Source: an uncultured Bacteroidia bacterium (GTDB lineage Bacteria; Bacteroidota; Bacteroidia; Bacteroidales; Prolixibacteraceae). Taken from it: 54,201 nt of DNA. Below, piece after piece: positions 16,023-23,846 of the stretch. Within the stretch, counting starts at the first letter, position 1, and every line of letters begins with the position of its first letter. The stretch covers positions 1 through 54,201 of the forward strand of contig CAIVCR010000094.1 in the NCBI GenBank assembly GCA_903904515.1. The letters are read 5' to 3'. The translations under genes and the position numbers were made by a program. A model generated the notes under the pieces. That model was not told the DNA's origin. It was given only the letters and a program-made list of their open reading frames with translations, and did no database searches.

Positions 16023-18161
16023 CTAATTCAAAAACAATTCATCCACGAATATCCACGCAGGTTTTCCTTTGCGATCTTTTCTCCAAACAGGCATACTTTT
16101 AACATTCGAAACACTAAACTTATAATATTTAAAAGAGGTTCCCTTTGGAAAATTGCAGGTGAACGTTTTGGCACCGGAAGGGTCATCTTTTTGAGCCACA
16201 GGAAATTTTGCCTCAGCTATCTTTTTAAACACCTTTCCATCTTCACTCCCTTGCGCTGTAATAGCAGCAATAGGGAAAATTTCAGCTCCGATTTCGATAT
16301 AGGCATTGAAATACACAGAATTTAATGGCTTGCTCTGATTAAATCCAATAATTAAATCCATATTCGAATCCCTATAACCTAGCCATTTATCTGTATATCT
16401 GTTGTTTTCGCCAAGGTCATAGTCAATCAGAGTTTTGGATCCATTTCCTTTGTGTTGTGGATCTGGCTGTGTAAGTAATTTAATGGAATCAGGATGAATC
16501 TCGGATTTGTAATAAGTCCGTTGAACGACATCACTGCTTTTCCATCCGGCCCGGTAGGCTTTAATCTTCAGCACTGTATTAGATGTCAATCTGAATTTTT
16601 CCTTAAATTCCTGACTTTTAATACTGTCAGGTTCACTTCCATCGGTTGTATATCTGATCACAACACCTTTTAAGAGATGCTTTAACTTAACATCTACGTG
16701 AGTTGGGATAATTAGAGAGTCCTGTTCAATGGTTGGATTACTGATCTTCATTACCTGATCTTCCAGATTATCGCCAACTATAATTTTTATTGAAGGGTAC
16801 TTCTGCATGATCTTTTCAAGTTGCTTCTGAGTTCCGTTCTTTGTCCAGACATTTAATTCTGAAAATCTGGCATGTTCCAGAAACTTATTTATTCCTGGTT
16901 CGTCAAATTCAATTCCGCAGATTGAAACAGATTTCAGGCCGGGCAACGACTTTAGTACCTCAAGTGAAGCTATATCCAGTTTTGTGCTATTTAAGTTTAC
17001 AGACTGCAAATTCTTCATTTGTATGATAATATCCAGATCTTCTTTTTTCAACGGCATCCCCTGCATATTCAGGTTTACAATCTGACTTTTGATTTTCTCC
17101 AGTTTTTTTAGATTATCGTGATTATAAAATGATCCCTGGAAAAAATTCACCTCTACTTCATCACTACCATGAAAAAGGTAATTGACTGAGCAATAGTTAG
17201 AATTAAACTCTTTTAAATCAGGAAGATTCCCTTTAGGTTCAAATTTGGCATTTGAAACAGGATTGGAATTTTTAGCCATAAGAAGTAAACTGTCACCGGG
17301 TGACAACTGACTTAATTTAAGCTTAAAACTGGCACCGCCCTTTAACCATTTAGTTAGTGTATTTAGCTCATCAGATGTGAGTTGCATTTTCCCCTCGGGT
17401 GGCATATGCTTTTCATCGGCAAGAGGCAAATGGATCCTTTCTAAAAGAGGTGCAGTTTTATTGAGATCTCCCTTGAGGATATCACCATGTTTACCCCCTT
17501 TCAGAATATTTTCAGGGGTATTGAGTTGCAAATCCCCTTTGATTTTATCAACACCATGACAGCTGATACACTTTTGTGATAAAACTGGCGCAATGGATGT
17601 TTCATAAAGTGTCGATAAGCTGTCAGTGGCCGATTTATGCTCCGTCTGTGTAGCGGGCGACTGTGGGAAACTTAACGCGTTAACACCATGGGTAAGCTGC
17701 GCCCCCTTGTGAGTCGATCCGATAAGAATGGCCAGAAAAAAAAGAGCCAGGTATTTTTTGAAACTGATTTTCAGATCAAGAAGATAAAGTAACAGCCAGC
17801 TTAAAAGGGCAATAGCGACGCCTCCCCATTTATGCAAATTAATCAGATCGTTGTCATAGGCATTTTGTTTTGACAAAAGAAGGCCGCATATAACAACTCC
17901 ACTCGCAATAAAAGCATTTATTGCCAAAAGTAATTTTTCGGTGTTAAGAGGAAATCGGCGATTCTGGAAAAACAGAAAATAGATCGCAATCAACATTCCA
18001 AAAACAACCGGGAAGTGCAGTACTAATGGATGGAGCTTCCCTATCCATTGTAAAAATAAACCCGGCTCAATTTTCTGATTGTAAATGGCTAAAACGAGTA
18101 TTAATGGATTTAGAACCCATAAGGATAATTCAAGCAGTTGATAAATCTTTTTCTCGCTCAT
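16023..18161 (-). CDS. Membrane-anchored cytochrome c protein with chitobiase-type C-terminal domain
   Basis: A 712-residue protein. About four N-terminal transmembrane helices (residues 10-150; HPLVLHFPVVFGMLIAIYF is typical of DUF2231-type membrane domains) are followed by a single-haem domain with C198-I-S-C201-H202 and the distal HMPPEGK segment, as in planctomycete-type cytochrome C domains. Residues about 340-460 look like leucine-rich repeats, about 500-560 like a CHB_HEX_C-type domain (YTTDGSEPDS), and the rest resembles a discoidin-like beta-sandwich. It starts two bases after the stop of the DUF1501 gene, so the two are translationally coupled. Likely inner-membrane redox or carbohydrate-linked role; substrate unknown. 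Confidence 0.8.
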   Translation of the reverse strand: MSEKKIYQLLELSLWVLNPLILVLAIYNQKIEPGLFLQWIGKLHPLVLHFPVVFGMLIAIYFLFFQNRRFPLNTEKLLLAINAFIASGVVICGLLLSKQNAYDNDLINLHKWGGVAIALLSWLLLYLLDLKISFKKYLALFFLAILIGSTHKGAQLTHGVNALSFPQSPATQTEHKSATDSLSTLYETSIAPVLSQKCISCHGVDKIKGDLQLNTPENILKGGKHGDILKGDLNKTAPLLERIHLPLADEKHMPPEGKMQLTSDELNTLTKWLKGGASFKLKLSQLSPGDSLLLMAKNSNPVSNAKFEPKGNLPDLKEFNSNYCSVNYLFHGSDEVEVNFFQGSFYNHDNLKKLEKIKSQIVNLNMQGMPLKKEDLDIIIQMKNLQSVNLNSTKLDIASLEVLKSLPGLKSVSICGIEFDEPGINKFLEHARFSELNVWTKNGTQKQLEKIMQKYPSIKIIVGDNLEDQVMKISNPTIEQDSLIIPTHVDVKLKHLLKGVVIRYTTDGSEPDSIKSQEFKEKFRLTSNTVLKIKAYRAGWKSSDVVQRTYYKSEIHPDSIKLLTQPDPQHKGNGSKTLIDYDLGENNRYTDKWLGYRDSNMDLIIGFNQSKPLNSVYFNAYIEIGAEIFPIAAITAQGSEDGKVFKKIAEAKFPVAQKDDPSGAKTFTCNFPKGTSFKYYKFSVSNVKSMPVWRKDRKGKPAWIFVDELFLN

Positions 18162-18163
18162 TA

Positions 18164-19609
18164 CTAGCTTATTATATCATGAACAACATTGCCAGCCACA
18201 TCAGTTAATTTGTATCGTCTTCCCTGGTGTTTGAATGTAAACCTTTCGTGGTCAATTCCCATCAGGTGCATCACTGTGGCATGAAAATCGTGAACATGGA
18301 CGGGCATCTTGGTTATGTTATATCCAAATTCGTCAGTTTCTCCAAATACACCGGGTTTGATACCCCCTCCAGCCATGAAAATTGTAAAACACCGGGGGTG
18401 ATGGTCGCGTCCATAATTGTCTTTTGTCAATGCACCCTGGCAATAGTTTGTTCTGCCAAATTCGCCGCCCCAGATGACCAATGTTTCATCGAGTAAACCC
18501 CGTTGCTTTAAATCTTTGATCAAGGCAGCAGACGATTGGTCCACATCTTTGCACTGACCCTCAATCTCTTTTGGGAGATTTCCATGGGTATCCCAACCCT
18601 GGTGATAGAGCTGCACAAACCGAACCCCATTTTCGGATAACTTTCTGGCAAGCAAACAGTTTGCTGCATAAGTACCGGGGATCAGACAATCCGGACCGTA
18701 CATCTTGATAATCGATTCCGGCTCATTTTGCAGTGAAGTAAGTTCCGGAACGGCCATCTGCATCCGGTAAGCTAATTCGTATTGTTGAATCTTGGTGACA
18801 ATTTCAGGATCTCCTATATTTTTATAGGCTGCATCGTTAAGTGCCGAGATCTCATCGAGCATGGCCCTTTTATCTGACCGGTTTATAAATTCGGGATCTG
18901 TCAGATATTTCACAGGTTCTTCACCGCTGCTAAACTGAACTCCCTGGTGGATGGAATCCAGAAATCCATTGGACCATAATTTTGAATAGACTCCCTGACC
19001 ATTTCCCTTGCCTTTACTAAGCAAAACACAAAAAGCCGGAAGGTTTTTATTTTCACTCCCTAAACCATAACTGATCCAGGATCCCATGCTTGGTCGGTTT
19101 CCAACCTGGGCACCAGTCTGAAAGAATGTTAAAGCAGGATCGTGATTGATCGCCTCTGTATAAATTGAGCGGACAAAACATAAATCATCACTCATACTTG
19201 CCAGATGGGGGAGGGTTTCACTGAACCACGCACCACTCTTCCCATGCTGCGAAAAATTGAATTTTGTTCCCGCCAGGGGGAACTTCGCCTGGTTGGCAGT
19301 CATCCCCGTAAGTCGCTGACCCATTCTGATACTCGCTGGCAAATCCTCCCCCTGCATTTTTTGCAGCATCGGCTTATAATCAAAAAGATCTAACTGAGAA
19401 GGGGCACCATTTTGGAAAAGGTAGATAATTCGTTTTGCCTTGGGCGCAAAATGCGGAAGTACATTTGAAAAAAGATCATCTTCATTCTTTCCGTCAAAAA
19501 TTCCGGGAACCATAAGTGATCCTAATGCCAACCCGCCAATCCCCAGGCTTAATTTCGACAGGAACTTACGTCTGTTTTGGTTTAAACCATGTTCTAAAAA
19601 TTCTCTCAT
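18164..19609 (-). CDS. DUF1501 family Tat-exported protein
   Basis: A 481-residue protein with a twin-arginine signal (NRRKFLSKLSLGIGGLALGS, residues 12-31) and the DUF1501 fold, which is related to alkaline phosphatase/sulfatase: LFQNGAPSQLDLFDYKP, GSWISYGLGSEN, FVQLYHQGWDTHGNL, VIWGGEFGRT and GRDHHPRCFTIFMAGGG with the conserved His pair. DUF1501 proteins are almost always partnered with DUF1549/DUF1553 cytochromes, as here (gap 9 bases). Biochemical function is not established. It is the third gene of a four-gene operon read from 22980 to 16023. Confidence 0.92.
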   Translation of the reverse strand: MREFLEHGLNQNRRKFLSKLSLGIGGLALGSLMVPGIFDGKNEDDLFSNVLPHFAPKAKRIIYLFQNGAPSQLDLFDYKPMLQKMQGEDLPASIRMGQRLTGMTANQAKFPLAGTKFNFSQHGKSGAWFSETLPHLASMSDDLCFVRSIYTEAINHDPALTFFQTGAQVGNRPSMGSWISYGLGSENKNLPAFCVLLSKGKGNGQGVYSKLWSNGFLDSIHQGVQFSSGEEPVKYLTDPEFINRSDKRAMLDEISALNDAAYKNIGDPEIVTKIQQYELAYRMQMAVPELTSLQNEPESIIKMYGPDCLIPGTYAANCLLARKLSENGVRFVQLYHQGWDTHGNLPKEIEGQCKDVDQSSAALIKDLKQRGLLDETLVIWGGEFGRTNYCQGALTKDNYGRDHHPRCFTIFMAGGGIKPGVFGETDEFGYNITKMPVHVHDFHATVMHLMGIDHERFTFKHQGRRYKLTDVAGNVVHDIIS

Positions 19610-19618
19610 AAGGGTTAA

Positions 19619-21946
19619 TTAAGATTTTGTTATGGCTTCTTCTAAATTGTAAATAACCAGGATTGTTTTCATTAAAGCTCCGGTTTCCAGTGTATTATGA
19701 TTCTCTTTCGGATGTCTGTATTCCCCCGTTTCCAGAGTAAGCTTTAATAAATCGGGATGTTCCTTAAAATATTCCTGTTGTTTGCGGCAATACTCAATTA
19801 ATTTATTTCGCTCAAATTTAGATGGCTTTCGCACGAGGATTGATTCAAAAGCCTGGTCTATTTTTTCTTCAAGGTCTTTTGGAGTAATGGAAATGTTTTC
19901 TGCTAAAACCCGCGATGCCTCCAGAACGGTTGGATCATTAAGCATCGTCAAGGCTTGCAATGGGGTATTGGTACTTGATCGTCTGGCTTCGCACTGGTCC
20001 CTGCTGCTGGCATCAAAGATCATTAAACTTGGTGGAGGCGCGGTCAATTTGAAGATGGTATACAAACCCCGACGGTAGATCATAGGACCATGGTCTTGTT
20101 TGTATGTGGCGAGTACCCCTCTGCCTGAAGAGGTGCTTTCCCATACCCCTTTAGGCTGATAAGGTTTTACACTGGGCCCACCAATTCGGGGATTCAATAA
20201 GCCACTGCTGCTTAATACCCAGTCCCGGATAATCTCAGCCTTGAACCTAATGCGGGGTGCTCTTGAATAATAGACATTCTCAGAATCCTGCTCCAACTGC
20301 TTCCTGCTAACTTCGCTCGATTGGCAATAGGTATTACTTGTAAGTATTTTTTTAATTAAATATTTGATATCCCAGTTGTGATCCATAAAGTCAACGGCCA
20401 GCCAATCCAAAAGTTCAGGATGAGAAGGTAATTCTCCCTGCAAACCATAATCGCTTGACGTTTTAACAATTCCTTTACCAAAAATCTCCTGCCAGATAAA
20501 ATTAACAAACACACGCGCTGTCAATGGATTCTTTTTATTGATCGTCCATTGTGCAAGCCCCAGCCTGTTACGCGGATAAGCCAGTGTGTCGTATGGCATA
20601 ATCGACTCAAGACCTGTTGGTTTAACAAGAATATTCGTCGGAGCGTCGTATCTTCCACGGCTCAGAATATAAGTCGACTTTTTCACCGAATCATCTGCCA
20701 TTACCGAAACCTGCAATGAATTAGTATCAACGGGATTAACGTACGGCATAAATTTTTTGATCTCCTCGCTGTTAATGAAAAGCTTTGGAGCCTTGGCAGG
20801 CGTGGAGGTACTTACATCCCCTTCAAAACCCTTCTCTTTACTAACATTGAAGAATGCATACAGCTGGTAATAATCTTTATTTGAGAATGGATCGTACTTA
20901 TGATCATGACATTGTGCACATTCGATTGTGACTCCCAATATCGCTTTCCCAAAAGTTCTTGTTTTGTCGATATTGTACGAAACACGATACTCCTCCTCGA
21001 TGATGCCACCCTCTTCGGTGTATTTGTGATTTCGGAAAAAAGCGGTGGCTAAAATATTCTCTTTCGTTGCATTCGGGAGTAAATCTCCGGCAATCTGATC
21101 GGTCAGAAATTTATCGTAAGGGATATTTTTATTAAATGCGTTAATTACCCAATCTCTCCAGGGCCACTGCGATCTAATATTATCATCCTGAAATCCAAAT
21201 GAATCGGCATACCGTGCCAAATCACACCATAAGATAGCCATCTTTTCACCATAGGAAGGTTTTTGTAAAAGGGTATCCAATAATTGACTGTACCAATCTT
21301 TACCCGATGTGGCACTCCAGTGACTAACCTCCTGATAGGTAGGAGGGAGGCCGGTAATATCTGCAAATGCCCGTTTGATCAATATTTCCTTTGAAGCTTC
21401 GTCATTGGGACTAAATCCTTTTTGATCCAATTTATGCAGGATAAAATGGTCAATCTCGTTTTTAGTCCAGCTCTTGTCGCTAACTTCAGGAATTTGCAAT
21501 TTTACAGGGGGAACAAATGCCCAGTGTTTTTCATATTTTGCCCCCTCTTTAATCCATTTGCGAAACAGGCCAATCTCATCGTGATTTAGTTTCGTAAGGT
21601 GACTCTCGGGCAGTGGCATTAATTGAGATGGATCATTTGACTCTATTCGGCTGATCACTTCACTTTTCTCAGGATCGCCCGGAATAATCGCAAAATGACC
21701 TTTGTTTTTTTTCAATTCAGCATAGGCTCCAGACTGTTGGTCTAATCTTAATCCGGCTTTCCGCTTATTTGCATCCGGACCATGACAGGCAAAACATTTA
21801 TCCGAAAGTATAGGGCGGATGTCCCTGTTGTAGGAGACTAAATTTTCACGGCTATTGAGATTGTATTTTTTCAAATATACAATGCCGGATATTATGCAAA
21901 TAGCAATAAAACTGGTTGTTACGTAGAGAATGTATTTTTTCTGCAT
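19619..21946 (-). CDS. PSD1-type cytochrome c, DUF1549 and DUF1553 domain protein
   Basis: A 775-residue protein with one N-terminal membrane helix (about 5-25), a planctomycete cytochrome C domain with C51-F-A-C54-H55 and LMPLPESHL, a DUF1549 domain (about 160-370; second haem-like motif C343-A-Q-C346-H347 followed by DHKYDPFSNKDYY), and a DUF1553 domain (about 450-720; NPLTARVFVNFIWQEIFGKG, SRDQCEARRSSTNTPLQAL). The layout matches the Planctomycetes/Verrucomicrobia family, also found in some Bacteroidota. It sits 9 bases before the DUF1501 gene and 8 bases after the NHL gene. Probably periplasmic and membrane-attached; likely electron transfer coupled to oxidation of an exported substrate, which is inference. 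Confidence 0.92.
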   Translation of the reverse strand: MQKKYILYVTTSFIAICIISGIVYLKKYNLNSRENLVSYNRDIRPILSDKCFACHGPDANKRKAGLRLDQQSGAYAELKKNKGHFAIIPGDPEKSEVISRIESNDPSQLMPLPESHLTKLNHDEIGLFRKWIKEGAKYEKHWAFVPPVKLQIPEVSDKSWTKNEIDHFILHKLDQKGFSPNDEASKEILIKRAFADITGLPPTYQEVSHWSATSGKDWYSQLLDTLLQKPSYGEKMAILWCDLARYADSFGFQDDNIRSQWPWRDWVINAFNKNIPYDKFLTDQIAGDLLPNATKENILATAFFRNHKYTEEGGIIEEEYRVSYNIDKTRTFGKAILGVTIECAQCHDHKYDPFSNKDYYQLYAFFNVSKEKGFEGDVSTSTPAKAPKLFINSEEIKKFMPYVNPVDTNSLQVSVMADDSVKKSTYILSRGRYDAPTNILVKPTGLESIMPYDTLAYPRNRLGLAQWTINKKNPLTARVFVNFIWQEIFGKGIVKTSSDYGLQGELPSHPELLDWLAVDFMDHNWDIKYLIKKILTSNTYCQSSEVSRKQLEQDSENVYYSRAPRIRFKAEIIRDWVLSSSGLLNPRIGGPSVKPYQPKGVWESTSSGRGVLATYKQDHGPMIYRRGLYTIFKLTAPPPSLMIFDASSRDQCEARRSSTNTPLQALTMLNDPTVLEASRVLAENISITPKDLEEKIDQAFESILVRKPSKFERNKLIEYCRKQQEYFKEHPDLLKLTLETGEYRHPKENHNTLETGALMKTILVIYNLEEAITKS

Positions 21947-21954
21947 TTGATAAA

Positions 21955-22980
21955 TTAGGCTTTTGTAAACTTATAGGGATACACTTTTCCTGATGCCCAC
22001 TGGGCAACATATAAACTTCCTTCATCATCCACACACACATCATGGGGATGGATAAATATTTTATCCGTTTGAGATAGCGGTGTCAGTTTATTGTTTTCAT
22101 AAACGGGTTCTGACCCACCTAAGTTTGAGACCACCTTATTTTCTTTGTTCAAAATGGTGACAAAACCGGATTTTTCGTTGCTCAGACTTGGTGAGCGTAA
22201 GACTGCCGCATAAAGATAATCACCCTTAATAACTGGTCTGCAGACACATGCACCTGGAAGGTGAATTACTTCGATTAATTTTCCGTCCAGCGAAAATCGT
22301 TTAAATGCATTGCGTGTTCTGTCAGTAATCAGCAAAGTAGGGGTCGAATTCCGGTAATCGATGCATATTCCGTGTGCATTGTCAAAATGTTCTTCGCCGT
22401 CGCCACGTCCGCCGAAAGAATTTTTTAAACGGCCATTTTCATCGTAATGCAAAATATGTTGTGCGCCGTAGCCGTCAGCGATGTAGAAGTCCCCATTCTC
22501 AAGAACGGTTGTTTCGGTTGGAACAAAAGCATCTTTCTTCTGATATGCAGGAAGATCGGCCGGGGCATCTATGGTAAGCAGAATCTTTCCGTCAATAGTG
22601 GTCTTAAAGACCTGATGTTTAACAGTATCTGTAATAAATAAAAAATCCTCTTTCCCCGTATGCTGAACAGTAAGTCCGTGAGCTCCCGGAAATTCTTTAC
22701 CCCAGGTATCGATCAGACGTCCGCTTTTATTATAAATAATGATATTGTTTTTTGTTTCATTGGTCAATAAAAGAATACGTCCTTTAACATCCTGGATCAT
22801 TTCATGACAATCGTTTACAGGTGTTTTTTTTGGATTCAGAGCACCCCATTGTGTATTAAGCCTGTAGGTCATTTCATTATGGCCATATATCTGACCTTTT
22901 GGTTTGCTAAATAGGTCTTTGGATATTAATATTCCGGCAGCAGAGAGCGCTGAATTTTTCAAGAAGGTTCTTCGTTCCAT
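21955..22980 (-). CDS. Tat-exported NHL-repeat beta-propeller protein
   Basis: A 341-residue protein with a twin-arginine signal (MERRTFLKNSALSAAGILIS). It is built of NHL-type repeats: HEMIQDVKGRILLLTNE, HGLTVQHTGKEDFLFITDT, FYIADGYGAQHILHYDENG, HFDNAHGICIDYRNSTPTLL and HPHDVCVDDEGSLYVAQWA. The pattern of His plus aromatic blades recalls peptidylglycine alpha-amidating lyase-like propellers, but enzymatic function cannot be claimed. It is the first gene of the four-gene operon. Upstream 22981-23203 has a small hairpin CCCCTA/TAGGGG (23068-23085) and nothing else I recognise. Confidence 0.8.
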   Translation of the reverse strand: MERRTFLKNSALSAAGILISKDLFSKPKGQIYGHNEMTYRLNTQWGALNPKKTPVNDCHEMIQDVKGRILLLTNETKNNIIIYNKSGRLIDTWGKEFPGAHGLTVQHTGKEDFLFITDTVKHQVFKTTIDGKILLTIDAPADLPAYQKKDAFVPTETTVLENGDFYIADGYGAQHILHYDENGRLKNSFGGRGDGEEHFDNAHGICIDYRNSTPTLLITDRTRNAFKRFSLDGKLIEVIHLPGACVCRPVIKGDYLYAAVLRSPSLSNEKSGFVTILNKENKVVSNLGGSEPVYENNKLTPLSQTDKIFIHPHDVCVDDEGSLYVAQWASGKVYPYKFTKA

Positions 22981-23203
22981 TATATGGGGTTTATTAGTTA
23001 TAGCAATAAAAGGAAAAAGCTTAGTTATGATGGAATAACAACAATTGCTATAAAAAAGTTTATGCCCCCCCTATATATTTAGGGGAAGGAAGGGGATAAA
23101 ATAGATGATATAATAATTAAGGGGGTATTGGAATGAGCGATCGGTCCTTAGAGAACTGAATATTTTCGATTGAATTTTTAAGAATATGGTGATGTTGGGT
23201 GGC

Positions 23204-23515
23204 CTATCTTAATTGCGCCAGAAGTGATTTTTTCTTAAGGTTTCTTGAAGTGTGGTGAATAGTAAGTAGATAACACTTATTATCTATAATCTGAAAGATA
23301 ATTCTATAATTACCTGTGATGAATTCTCGGATATGATTATTATATCCTGCTTCCGGGACCTTTCGTGCTGCAAATGGATTAATTCCAATTCTTTTAATTT
23401 CAGTCCAGATCTTTCGTGCAATCAGAGATGCATAGTATTCCGAGTCCAAAGCAATAAATTCTACGATATTTTTATAGTCATCATAAGCTTTGTATGACCA
23501 AATTACTTCAACCAT
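23204..23515 (-). CDS. RelE/ParE superfamily toxin
   Basis: A 103-residue protein with the ParE/RelE toxin fold. It starts VEVIWSYKAYDDYKNIVEFI; the strand-helix core continues with KIWTEIKRIGINPFAARKVPE and ends with NHIREFITGNYRIIFQIIDNKCYLLTIHHTSRNL, the family's C-terminal signature. It overlaps the upstream antitoxin gene by 13 bases (23503-23515), the usual antitoxin-first arrangement. Whether it targets gyrase (ParE) or ribosome-bound mRNA (RelE) is not decidable from sequence alone; the HHTSRNL ending is more ParE-like. Confidence 0.9.
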   Translation of the reverse strand: MVEVIWSYKAYDDYKNIVEFIALDSEYYASLIARKIWTEIKRIGINPFAARKVPEAGYNNHIREFITGNYRIIFQIIDNKCYLLTIHHTSRNLKKKSLLAQLR

Positions 23516-23685
23516 TTTTCCATTTTTTCTGCTACCTGTTTTTCAGAAAAGACTCTCCCAGACTCAACATCGGCTATACCTTCTTCAATTTTGCTGAGTA
23601 ATACAAACTCCTCAATAATATCTTCAATACTGAAATTTTCAGGCATATCTTTAATTGCCTGTATAAGTTTCTCTTTAGTTATCAT
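23503..23685 (-). CDS. Antitoxin of the RelE/ParE-type module
   Basis: A 60-residue acidic protein preceding the toxin gene, with a 13-base overlap. Residues 1-30 (EKLIQAIKDMPENFSIEDIIEEFVLL) form a short helical domain and residues 35-60 (EGIADVESGRVFSEKQVAEKM) a toxin-binding tail ending KWLK. The EGIADVESGRVFSEKQV type tail is typical of antitoxins paired with ParE-like toxins. The DNA-binding fold is not assigned. It probably autorepresses the pair, by analogy with the family. Confidence 0.88.
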   Translation of the reverse strand: MITKEKLIQAIKDMPENFSIEDIIEEFVLLSKIEEGIADVESGRVFSEKQVAEKMEKWLK

Positions 23686-23759
23686 TTTTCTAGATTTTTT
23701 GTAAATATAAATAATTAATAGATTTGAACATTTTCGATATGAGAATTTCGGTATTTGGG

Positions 23760-23804
23760 AGTCACCGGGTGAGTGTCCATGATCTGAACACTCACCCGGT
23801 GACT
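23760..23804. repeat. 17-bp-stem palindrome between the TA pair and the acyl-CoA synthetase gene
   Basis: GTCACCGGGTGAGTGT (23761-23776) and ACACTCACCCGGTGAC (23788-23803) are exact complements, extended by an A-T pair, with an 11-base loop. GC content is well above the surroundings. No T-tract follows on either strand, so a simple terminator is not the best reading. It lies about 43 bases past the stop of the minus-strand fusion gene and 75 bases upstream of the antitoxin start. Confidence 0.85.
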
Positions 23805-23846
23805 TATCGAATAACTTTCATACCCTGGCGTTGACCAGAAACCAAT

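Noticed and set aside
23068..23085. Hairpin CCCCTA/TAGGGG as an attenuator of the cytochrome operon
   Set aside because: It is only 6 bp, about 90 bases upstream of the first gene, and lacks a T-tract or any leader peptide.
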